Assembly (NCBI GenBank): GCA_963575745.1
Contig: CAUYUJ010004971.1
Span: forward strand, 1-64,000
Length of the DNA stretch: 64,000 bases
Source of the DNA: Prorocentrum cordatum
Taxonomy: Eukaryota > Sar > Dinophyceae > Prorocentrales > Prorocentraceae
Direction of reading: 5' to 3'
The position numbers and the translations under genes were made by a program. Positions 53,441 through 62,237 of this stretch are shown one piece after another (the stretch's first letter is position 1; each line of letters begins with the position of its first letter). The notes beneath the pieces are model-generated. The model worked only from the letters and a program-made list of their open reading frames with translations, did not search any database and was not told the DNA's origin.

Positions 53441-55972
53441 CCACGATCAAAGACCCGCAGTGCGGGAAAAGTGCATTAGAGAGATAAATGTTATAAAACT
53501 CCAATGCCGTCCAAATCAACTGTGACCCCATTCCGTTTCGGATGGAGTCCTCTGCTGAGTTTGGACCAAAGATCTCTTCTGCGGGATTTGTGGGCGGACC
53601 AAAGCTTGTCCGCGGGTCCTCGCGCGACCAGAGGGTGGGAGGGATTTGCTGGACAGGGGTCCCCCAACCCGCGAAGCTGCCCTCCACATGTGTAGAAGAA
53701 GCACAGCTGGCAGAAAGCCACAAAACTTCCATCGCTGCAGTCAACAATGATGCAGCGGTGACCCAAATCTCTAAGAGACTGGGGCGAAACCTTAAGCTGT
53801 TGAGTGCACCTCCCAGGCGGAGGCTTCGAGAGAGAACGAGAGCACTTGAGGCACTCGTTGCATTGCCAGAATTTGCCAGCCCAACCCCAGGTGTGACCAG
53901 GACCCTGAACCCTGGGAGGACCAGGAGCCAGAGGACGCTCCCAAGAGACCCCGTCCAGGTTGGTCCTGGGCCAAAGGTCCAGGAGATGGGCGGCAAGGTT
54001 GGCGACAGCCTTGGAAACAGAAACCAAAAAGGACAGACTGTCGTTGAGGCCATCATCAAGAGGCTGGTGAAGGTTCGCTCCTGCCTTCGCCGCCTCATCT
54101 GCAAAGTTATTACCACGAATGTTGAAAATCTCTTCCCAGGGGAGGCTGGGATCTTCAGTGAGGTGCGCCTTCACTTTGGAGACGCCCTCGAGCTTGCCGT
54201 CAGCATTCGCCAGGCACTGCATCACAAGACCACTGTAAGGCCTGGCAGGCGAGAGCTGCTGGGCTGAAGGCAGGGCAAAATGATCGACCACCGCCTTGCA
54301 GTCAGACAGAAATTCAGCCGTGTGTTCAATCAGGCACGAGGCGGCAGCAGGAGCGACGAATTCAGCTGCCACGCTCGTCTGAGGATATACATTACAAACC
54401 GTGCCATGCGTACGGACGAGAATCTGACCTTGGTCATTCAGCCAGACCGCGCCCCATCCAGAGCGGGAAAGTTCACGCACGGGGTGTCGAAAACACGATC
54501 CATCCAGGAAAACTTTGCCCCGAACCTCCCTTCGCCCCTCAGGGGGAAGAGGCAGACCAGCCTCCTCAAAAGCATCAGGAAAATACTCATAAACCACCGA
54601 GTCCTGAGATTCCTGGGCCGACTGAGGGAGGGGGGCCTCAGGAAGGGTGAGTGAAGAGCCCAGTTTCACAAAGCACCTTAAAAGCAGGGTTGACGCCAGC
54701 CTCAAGCTCCTGGCGGACGCGGCTCAACAACTGGGGCTTGATATATTCAGAACGCTCGGCCTCGCAAGAAGGGCAGTGCCAGAGGCGGTGGATCATCGTG
54801 TCGCCCTCGGCCTGACAGAGAGGGCACTTGTCCTCAACTTGGTATCCCAGGGCCTTGGCACGACTAAAAGGCCAGAAGCCCTGACGCGTAAGAGTTCTAA
54901 TGATTCCCTTCTGCTTGGGAGTGTACTTCTTCGAATTCAAAGAGGTACGCAGCACGTCAAAACAAAGCCTAGAACCCTGACCATATTTGTCTCCAGCCTC
55001 ACATTCAAGAGCTTTGAAAATCGCAGACTTACAGAGCCGTTTGAGGAGGGCAGGAGAGATGAGGAGGAGAGGGATTTCCACTCCGCGGTCGTCGGTCAGG
55101 GTGTATGGGGAACTCATGGTCCATCCCAGTCTAGCAATCGACAAGTACATGGCCCCCAAAGGCCCTTTGACAGATCTCCAGGTACGCGGGGGATTGTTCC
55201 AAACGCTTTCCCAACCCAATCTGATCTGAGCCCAAGAAAGAGTATAATCCGTCATCCGCGTGCGCAGCAGCCATACCTCTCTATGATAGTGGAGGAGAGG
55301 AGCGACTGACCCATACCAGGCAGGATCGCCCTCAACGCGAGTGAGGATACATAGAGAGCGGCCGCCGCAGGATGGCTTCATCGTGGAAGCTGCTAGACGT
55401 CGTACTCGCAACAGCTCGGCGTCCGACATGCCATGCACGTCCGCACCGTATTGCAGTGCTGGAAGAGCACCTGCACAGAAAACCTTAGTTGCACGTCTGC
55501 CGATGACGCCTCGCTGACGGGCGAGCCTCCGCGTACGGCGCGTGGCAGACAGCAGGCGGGCCTTAGTCTTGGAATTGCGTCCACGGACGCGCCTAGCCGT
55601 ACCAGCAGTGTGGTCATGACCGAGGTTGACAGCCGACTCAAGGAGGGGACCCACGAGATCTCCGAAGGCCTCCTGGAGCCTACTGGAAATAACCTTACTG
55701 CTGGTAACCATGCCAACTTTGTCAAGAGCAATGTGAGCCTTCATGGAGTGAGAAATCGCAAACTCAAGCTGACTGGCCGCGCGGCGCATGTCAGCGACCA
55801 ACGGCTCCAGCTTGCCAACTCCATCGAGGCTGGTGTCATCGATGTACACATCGAGGGTGACCGAGGGGGGGAGCGAAAGGCTGTCGAAAGCCTCCAATCC
55901 GAAGACCCGAGTGAGGGTCGTGGCCATAGAACACCCAGCGACCAGACCGGTGTCGGCGAAGACCCCAGGAGC
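53441..55972 (-). mobile_element. LINE copy 2: 5'-truncated non-LTR retrotransposon
   Basis: Keeps the C-terminal half of RT, a zinc knuckle, RNase H and a Cys-rich tail in about 2.5 kb. The 5' break falls just before RT motif B, and (TCC)n lies outside both ends. Sequence differs from LINE copy 1, so this is another family. Confidence 0.85.
53491..55972 (-). pseudogene. LINE ORF2 C-terminal part: RT palm, zinc knuckle, RNase H
   Basis: The first open stretch (to 54638) starts inside microsatellite-encoded poly-Leu. It then gives DTGLVAGCSMATTL (motif B), LDVYIDDTSL (motif C, catalytic DD present), thumb-like sequence and CPLCQAEGDTMIHRLWHCPS (zinc knuckle, about 54840-54780). A frameshift near 54660-54650 moves to the frame ending at 53491, which holds RNase H: KVFLDGS, AAEFVAPAAA, LSDCKAVVDHF, VKAHLTEDP, GNNFADEAAK. 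A Cys-rich tail follows (CNECLKCSRS, CQLCFFYTCG). The fingers domain and endonuclease are absent because of 5' truncation, normal for LINE copies that abort reverse transcription. Confidence 0.85.
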
Positions 55973-56126
55973 AAGGAGGAGGAGGAGGAGGAGGAGGAGG
56001 AGGAGGAGGATAAGGAGGAGGAGAAGGAAGAGGAGGAGGGGGAGGAGGAGGAGGAAGAGGAGGAGGGGGAGGAGGAGCAGGAGGAGGAGGAGGAGGAAGA
56101 GGAGGATGGATGGATGGATGGATGGA
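55973..56126. repeat. (GGA)n tract ending in (GGAT)n
   Basis: Borders the truncated 5' end of LINE copy 2. About five GGAT tetramers at 56103-56126. 56127-56635 is unique with no recognised gene. Confidence 0.95.
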
Positions 56127-56635
56127 CTCGGCATTGCGCTGTGAGTCTGCATTCACTCACCCCACGAGCAAACGAAACGAAAGATCGCCCGGGGAGACCT
56201 CTGAGCTATCGTGCGATCTCCTCGGACCGAACGAGGTCAGGCGTGTGGGCGCGCCGTGCAGCTGTGATCACCTTTGATCCGAGCCGAGCAGGACAGGAAA
56301 CAGGAAAACACCCGCGGGCGGGGGGTGATACCCCTCTGGCCCCTGGGGGCCGAGCTCGACGGCGCGGAGAGCACCGAGCAGGCTCCCTGGACACCCAGAG
56401 GCCCAGAGAAGAAACACCATGCCGAAGAAGAAAAAGATACCCGACGGCGCGCCCTAGAGACCAGGGGGACGAGGTACTACAGCGAAGCTGCTGGAAGAAC
56501 TCTCGAGACCTTACACCTTCAGTGGGCATGTGTGATCTCTCCTTCCGTAGGATACGTTGCCGCAACTGGTGAAGTCGGGTTTCCCATTTCAGCCCTTGCG
56601 ACCGCCTTTGCCCTTCTGGCCCTGGTGGTTCGGAA

Positions 56636-56722
56636 GTGGAGGAGGAGGAGGAGGAGGAGGAGGAGGAGGAGGAGGAGGGGGGGAGGGGGAGGGGGAGGAG
56701 GAGGGGGAGGAGGAGCACAGCA
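56636..56722. repeat. (GGA)n tract
   Basis: GGA triplets with G-rich interruptions. Confidence 0.95.
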
Positions 56723-56790
56723 AAAGGGAGGAGGCCGCGAAACCAGGGAGTCGATGCAACCCGCGGGCGAGGCCAGTGGGGCCCAGGGTT

Positions 56791-56945
56791 CAGTCGGCCC
56801 TGTCCCTCTGCAGGGGGAATATTCAAAAATAGTCCAAACATGACCAGGGGACGATGTTATGACTATGTTTCCCCAATCGTTGGCTATTGCTTCAGTTTTT
56901 TGCTTTTCGCGCGAAATCTCCCTGTAGGTGGACACGCGCAACTGA
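56791..56945. mobile_element. TIR element family A, diverged copy 7
   Basis: CAGTCGGCCCTGTCCCTCTG at the left and CCTGTAGGTGGACACGCGCA then ACTG at the right. AT-rich interior. 155 bp. Confidence 0.7.
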
Positions 56946-57142
56946 AGCCCAGGGGACGGGCTGAGAGAATGATGGGCTGCACGGAACGAGCACGACATCA
57001 TGACAAGACTGGCTCAGGCCACGCCCGAGGATTTACAGAACATGTCCAACGGCCCTCGTTCGGGACGCAAGTGAACCGTGGAAACCTAGGAAATGTGTCA
57101 ACAGTCTTGAAAGGTATCATTATCATGACCACCTGTTCCTCG

Positions 57143-57442
57143 CCATCGCTCGGACGCCCATTCCCCGTACATTATTCTTGTCTCGCGCGTGTGTGTCTCG
57201 CACGATGATCAAGTAATGCTTCTGAATCCCAGACATCCGACGTCTTGGTTCACGGGCCCCCGACCTCCCGACCACTTCCCAGGGACCACGTTGTCATCCC
57301 GAGTCGTGCTCTGACGGTCTGGAGGCCCGGCGAGGGCCCAGGGAGGCCAAAGACGACGAACAACCTCCGTCTCGATTTTTCCGAGACGCCCGATGTCTGG
57401 GATGGTAGCCGCCGAAAGACATGCACACGTCCGAGCGATGCT
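57143..57442 (+). mobile_element. TIR element family H, copy split by a nested D element
   Basis: Left part 57143-57226 (CTCGCCATCGCTCGGACGCC ... GATGATCAAGTAATGCTTCT) and right part 57403-57442 (GCCGAAAGACATGCACACGT, CCGAGCGATGC) flank the D element. Confidence 0.7.
57227..57402. mobile_element. TIR element family D, best-preserved copy (nested in H)
   Basis: 176 bp bounded by TCCCAGACATCCGACGTCTT and its inverted counterpart ending GATGTCTGGGA. It serves as the family reference: core GGGACCACGTTGTCATCCCG, GAGGCCCGGCGAGGGCCC, CCTCCGTCTCGATTTTTCC. Confidence 0.9.
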
Positions 57443-57456
57443 ATGGCTCCTCTGCA

Positions 57457-57653
57457 GGAGAAAAAGAAGCATAACCAGAAACTCTTGGCGCTCCGCGTGG
57501 ATTTCTTGCATCCGCGTTGGACCCCCCTCCCTGGCGCGCGGAGCGCTCCAGGTGCGGCGCCGGAGGCGCCGCTTGGGGGGCCCAGTGCGGATACAAGCAG
57601 CCCGCGCGGAGCGCCAAGAGTGAATGTTTATGGCGCTTTATCTTCTTTTCGGG
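57457..57653. mobile_element. TIR element family J, complete copy
   Basis: ACTCTTGGCGCTCCGCGTGG at 57481 pairs with CCCGCGCGGAGCGCCAAGAG, and outside it AAAAAGAAGCATAACC pairs with the TATCTTCTTTTC side. The central GGCGCCGGAGGCGCCGC is self-complementary. J ends also appear at 37961-38088 and 38350-38440. Confidence 0.8.
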
Positions 57654-57827
57654 GATGGACAGATACCCCCTTTCGCAAAAGGGGCTCCGTGAAAGCGACC
57701 TCGGGCCAATATCTGGCGAACGCAAGCCTGGAAAACGACGGCCGCGGCGCCCGCTCGAGAGCCGACAACGGACAAAAAAACCGCGCGGAGCGCCAACAAT
57801 TTCCGCGTGTGCCGTTCGGAGATCTTC

Positions 57828-58010
57828 TGACCCGGGTCAATCCAGACCCGGGTCAGCAGAAAACAAAAAAACTGCGATGCAGGGAACAAAAACTGCAACG
57901 CAGGTCTTCGCAAGCCCGGGTCGGCCAATCTGCGCGGCCGCCTCGCGGCCACGAGCGGCTCGCTGACCCGGGTCAGTCAGAGGGGGTCTTCGCAGGATCC
58001 TGCAGGATCC
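57828..58010. repeat. Cluster of TGACCCGGGTCA palindromes
   Basis: TGACCCGGGTCA or one-base variants at 57828-57839, 57845-57855 and 57963-57974, then GGATCCTGCAGGATCC at 57995-58010. Function unknown. 57654-57827 has another J-end fragment at about 57778-57806. Confidence 0.7.
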
Positions 58011-58019
58011 AATGCTCTG

Positions 58020-58588
58020 GGTGACCCCCGTCTGCATTGACCCCCGTATCTTGAGCCCCGAGCCGTTTTTTTTTTGTTTTTTTTTTTTTCTGTTTTTTTC
58101 CAGCCGCGATCGCATTGAGGCATCTGCACGCCGGACGCGGGAATCTTCTATGTCAATAGACTTTTCCGCTCGTGTCACCTCGCTTCGGGCGCTCTTCGCC
58201 CGTAGTCGCGCAGTCGCAGACTGCACCGTGTGAGCAGGGTGAGGCACTGCTCATCGACGGCTCGCGTCCTCTCCTCTGCCCTCCCTCCTCCTCCTCTCCA
58301 GAAGTGAAAGCCCCTCCAGCGTTCCATCCATCCATCCATCCATCCATCCAGAAGTGAAGAACAAAACTCCTCCTCCTCCTCCCCCTCCTCCTCCTCCTCC
58401 TCCTCTCCTCCTCCTCCTCCTCCTCCTCCTCCCCCTCCTCCTCCTCCCCCTCCTCCTCCTCCTCCTCTCCTCCTCCTCCTACCTCCTCCTCCTCACTCCT
58501 CCTCCCCTCCCCCTCCTCCTCCTCCTCCCCTCCACCTCTCCTCCTGACCCCCGTTTGCACTGACCCCCGCCCCTGGGGCCCCGAGCCC
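58020..58588. repeat. 43-bp direct repeats (TGACCCCCGT units) around a pyrimidine-rich block
   Basis: TGACCCCCGTCTGCATTGAC at 58020 and TGACCCCCGTTTGCACTGAC at 58547 both continue to GCCCCGAGCC. Between them lie a poly(T) run (58066-58098), (CCAT)n at 58322-58350 and a (TCC)n tract (58355-58545). Confidence 0.75.
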
Positions 58589-58779
58589 TTGTGCTGCTGC
58601 GCGCTCCTTCGGAGCCGGCGCGCGGCGGGCCGGGGGCGGGGCAGCGGCGGCGCGGCAGCGGCAGCGGCCATGGCGGCGGCGGGCCCCCCCCCCCCCCGCG
58701 GGCGCGCGGCGCCTCGCCGCCCGCGGGCGCGGCCAGCGCGCAGGCGGCGGGGCGTCCTGCCGCCCGGCCCGGAGGCTCC

Positions 58780-59040
58780 CGAGGAGCTGCTTGGGAGGGG
58801 CCCCAGGACACACAGAGAAATACACACAAGTAAAGAGATGGATGCCCCAGAGTTCCACGTAGTTTGGGTTTTTTTTTGTCTTCCCCCCACTTCCCATATA
58901 TCTTCCGCCCGGCCCGGAGGCTTCCGAAGAGCTTCCCGGAAGGGGCCCCAGGACACACAGAGAAATACACACAGATAGAACGATCCCCCATAGTTTCCCA
59001 TACGTTTTGGGGTTTTGGTCTTCCCCCCCAGTGCCCCTAT
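58780..59040. repeat. Family M tandem duplication, about 145-bp period
   Basis: GGGGCCCCAGGACACACAGA occurs at 58798 and 58943, each followed by GTCTTCCCCCCA-type sequence. A third copy is at 38573-38728. Confidence 0.85.
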
Positions 59041-59044
59041 CTTC

Positions 59045-59210
59045 CTACATCTTCTGGGCATCGGCAATGCATTGTGTCTGTGTGTGTCTGTCCCCTCCTA
59101 ATCCCTAGCCCTTCCTGGCGGCCAACATCTCCTGGGGATCGACGATGCATTGTGCCTCTGTGTGCTTCTGCCCCCTTCTGCTTCCCAGCCCCCTCCTGGC
59201 GGCGCGCACC
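59045..59210. repeat. Tandem duplication, about 88-bp period
   Basis: CGGCAATGCATTGTGTCTGT and CGACGATGCATTGTGCCTCT start two copies that both end CCTCCTGGCGG or CTTCCTGGCGG. Confidence 0.8.
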
Positions 59211-59369
59211 AGGGGGGTGCGGTGCACGGAGGGAGGAGGGCCTCTCAGAAGACGGCCGCTGCTCCGAGGGCGCCGGCCCTGCGCCTGCGGCCGAGGCAGG
59301 CGCGCCCTCGAGGGAGCAGGGGAGCTGCCAAGAAGCCCTCCCCCACCTCTGTCCGCGGGCCCGCGCCCT

Positions 59370-59515
59370 CGAGGGAGGAGGAGGAGGAGGAGGAGGAGGA
59401 GGAGGAGGAGGAGGAGGAGGAGGAGGCGGAGGCGGAGGAGGAGGAGGAGGAGGAGGAGGAGGAGGGGGGGAAGGGGGGGAGCGGGAGGGATGAGGAGGAG
59501 GAGTGAGGAGGGAGG
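59370..59515. repeat. (GGA)n tract
   Basis: GGA triplets with GGC interruptions. 59516-59755 unique, no recognised gene. Confidence 0.95.
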
Positions 59516-59756
59516 AGGAGCTGCCAAGAAGCCCTCCCCCCTGCCCCCCCCCCCCCTCGGCGCGCGGCCGGCCTGCCCCGAGGGCACACAAAAGGCCCCT
59601 CGCTCGAGAGAGGCGCGATGGGGGCCTCCGAGGGGCCCCGCCGCCGTCCGCCGAGGCCTGCTCTCCTGCTCGTGCCCCCCCCCCCATCGCCTGCCGCCGA
59701 CGAGTGGCCCTTCTTCTTCTCGGCAGGGGGCGACCGCCCCGGCACTACTATAGGCC

Positions 59757-60015
59757 CACCACGGCGTGTTCTCAGACCCCCCACACGTTCGGGGGAAAAA
59801 AACAGTGTTTTTAGAACGTGAGCCCGACGTGCTAAACCAGGACGGCCTCAGCCAGACATGTGCTACAGACATGTCGCGCAGACCACCACGACATGCTCTT
59901 AGACCCCCCAAATGTTCGGGGGAAAAAAAGCTGTGTTTCTAGAACGTGAGCCCGATGTGCTGAACCAGGACGGCCTCAGCCAGACATGTGCTACAGACAT
60001 GTCGCGCAGACCACA
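59757..60015. repeat. 127-bp tandem duplication
   Basis: CGGGGGAAAAAAA at about 59790 and 59917; both copies contain AGAACGTGAGCCCGA and CAGCCAGACATGTGCTACAG. Confidence 0.9.
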
Positions 60016-60029
60016 GCCTCGGTGGTTCA

Positions 60030-60325
60030 AAGATAGAGGTCCTGAGGGATGGGGTCCTGAGGATGGGAAGGGGTCAAAGGGAAGATACATGTACATGGTT
60101 TCAAGCACCTCGTCATTAGGAACCCATCCCTGAGGACCCCATCTTTGACCCATCCCTGAGGACCCCATCTCTGAGGACCCCATCTTTGAACCCGCCCCTG
60201 AGGACCCATTAGGAGCACCTCGTCATTAGGAACCTATCCCTGAGGACCCCATCTTTGAACCCATCTTTCAACCCACCTGAGCACCTCGTCACTAGGAGCC
60301 CATCCCCGACGACCCCACCTTTGAA
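60030..60325. repeat. Short-period repeat of TGAGGACCCCATCTTTGA
   Basis: At least eight variants of CCTGAGGACCCCATCTNTGA with CACCTCGTCATTAGGAACC units between them. Confidence 0.8.
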
Positions 60326-60464
60326 CCATCGACAGAAGGCTCTTAGCACATTCTCCTGGTGGGCCCTGTAGGCCAGCCAGGACGCCTCGCCACTGCTCGA
60401 CCCTGCCTGGTTCCTCGCGCCGCCCCCTCTCGAGGGGCAATGCTTGTTTTTTGTTGGGGGGGCG

Positions 60465-60532
60465 GAGGAGGAGGAGGAGGAGGAGGAGGATGAGGAGGGG
60501 GAGGAGGAGGAGGAGGACGAGAAAAGAAAAGA
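60465..60532. repeat. (GGA)n tract
   Basis: GGA triplets with GAT interruptions. Confidence 0.9.
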
Positions 60533-60539
60533 CATGGGT

Positions 60540-60708
60540 TCGAAGAACGTGTGTTCGAGGCCCAATAACAAATGCTGTCAACAAACAGACAGCGGGCAGG
60601 CGGCCTCCTGTCCCAAATGGACAGCGACCGCGGCGACGCGGACAGCGAACCCTGCTCAGAAGGAACATGAGCTGCTGCTGGACTCTGTACCCATTGTTTC
60701 CGTACCCA
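60540..60708. mobile_element. TIR element family K, copy 2 (left end eroded)
   Basis: GCAGGCGGCCTCCTGTCCCA and CCCATTGTTTCCGTACCCAG match 15439-15617. Confidence 0.6.
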
Positions 60709-60911
60709 GGTCGATCGTCCCGAGCTCACGGAGGGGGGGCGAGACATCGAGCCTGCACCAGCGACGCACTGCCGACGCAAGCTCTGCGGGAGCCTCGTGG
60801 CCTTCGCGGGGCGCGTGCAAGGTTACCGCCCCTCCCTGGCCCTGTTGCCCGACGGCTCTCTCCAGCTCTCCGCCGCCTCGAGCGATGTCCACGGGAGCAC
60901 GGGGCCTGGCT

Positions 60912-61071
60912 CAAGTCGGGCTTGCCCCCCTACAGGCCGATTCTGGACGAAAAACTAAAAATACCTCCAAAATACCCTAGACATGTTCAAGAGATGGTCA
61001 GGCAAGAGTCCTCGGACTATTCTTCGACTATCTTTGGAGATTCCCCCTGTAGAGGGACAGGCCCGACTTAA
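60912..61071 (+). mobile_element. TIR element family A, copy 8
   Basis: AAGTCGGGCTTGCCCCCCTA at the left and CTGTAGAGGGACAGGCCCGA then CTTAA at the right. The outermost 20 bp are the best-matched terminal repeats of the family. Confidence 0.9.
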
Positions 61072-61224
61072 GGCATATGGACAGAGGCAGCTCCTCGCAC
61101 ACGTGCCACGGACGCCCCGGCGAGCAGGAGCACCGCACAGAGGAGCCCCCAGGGCAGCGAGGCACCCGCAGAGCAGCTCAGCCGCAGCAGTGGCCGTCGC
61201 TAGGCCCATGCAGGCACAAACCTT

Positions 61225-61414
61225 ACGTCTGGCCTGTCCCCCTAACAGGGGGATTTTCGACGAAAAATAATGGAAAAAAACAGCAATACCCCTAAAAAGA
61301 TTTAAAAATACCCCCCAAAATAGTCCCCAGGCTAGGTTTGGACAATTTGTTTACTATTTTTGGGGTATGTTTTGTTTTGCGTCGAAAATCCCCGTGTAGG
61401 GGGACAGGCCCGAC
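61225..61414. mobile_element. TIR element family A, copy 9
   Basis: TCTGGCCTGTCCCCCTAACA and CGTGTAGGGGGACAGGCCCG. GGGGGATTTTCGACGAAAA pairs with TTTGCGTCGAAAATCCCC just inside. AT-rich centre, 190 bp. Confidence 0.85.
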
Positions 61415-61534
61415 GAGGTCGCCCAGCTTCGCCCGCTCGCACCCCGCGCTGCGCGGCGCGCAGACACCTCTGCGCCCTCGCGCCGCCGCTCCGGAGAAGG
61501 CCCCCCGGGGGAACAACGGTAGGGGGCACGGGCT

Positions 61535-61650
61535 CGGAGGAGGAGGGAGGAGGGAGGAGGGAGGAGGGAGGAGGGAGGAGGAGGAGGAGGAGGAGGAGGA
61601 GGAGGAGGAGGAGGAGGAGGAGGGAGGAGGAGGAGGTGGTGGTGGTGGTA
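61535..61650. repeat. (GGA)n tract ending in (GGT)n
   Basis: GGAGGGA and GGA units, then five GGT triplets. 61651-62235 is unique lower-GC sequence. The minus frame at 62000-62120 has a basic stretch (KRRLSKGKGKGRGNGQTYE) of unknown meaning. Confidence 0.9.
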
Positions 61651-62237
61651 CTCAGCATCTGGTCGAGTCAGCAATGATTATCCCATTACATGTGACCGCT
61701 GTGCGCATAGTGAGGGCAGATCCCCTCGCGAAACTCGAAGGTCGGCACTCCCGTCGCGACTAGATTTCTAATCGGACAACAACTTAGAAATCGTCAGGGT
61801 CGAGAAGCCTAGCGAAATCATCCCAGATAGTGCACCGTGGCACTGGATCCCGAGAGTGAGAATTAAAACGTCTCAGCTCGCACGCGCACGCACACACACA
61901 GCACACACGGAGCGAGAGAGAGGGAAAAGGGAGACACAACAACACCACAAGGGGAGAGGCGAGAAGGAACAGGAAGGCAGAGGCAAGCGGAGAAACGTCA
62001 CAAGGATCAGGTATAGGCCCCAGCTCATATGTCTGGCCATTACCACGACCTTTCCCTTTGCCCTTGGAGAGCCTACGTTTTGTCTGCATTGCAGGGGGAG
62101 CCCAGGCGCCTGAATCCGAAATCACCCCCGTTGAAAGGTAAACTGGCTAGATCCTCCAATCACTAAGTCACTCAAAGTGCCTAGCGGATGGCTACTACAG
62201 CTACCAGCGGGCCTCAGAACACCTCGGGGCCTCACGC

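Noticed and set aside
58066-58098. Poly(A) tail of a processed pseudogene on the minus strand
   Set aside because: A T-rich run exists, but no coding or conserved sequence lies upstream of it in the minus sense; it lies between 43-bp direct repeats.
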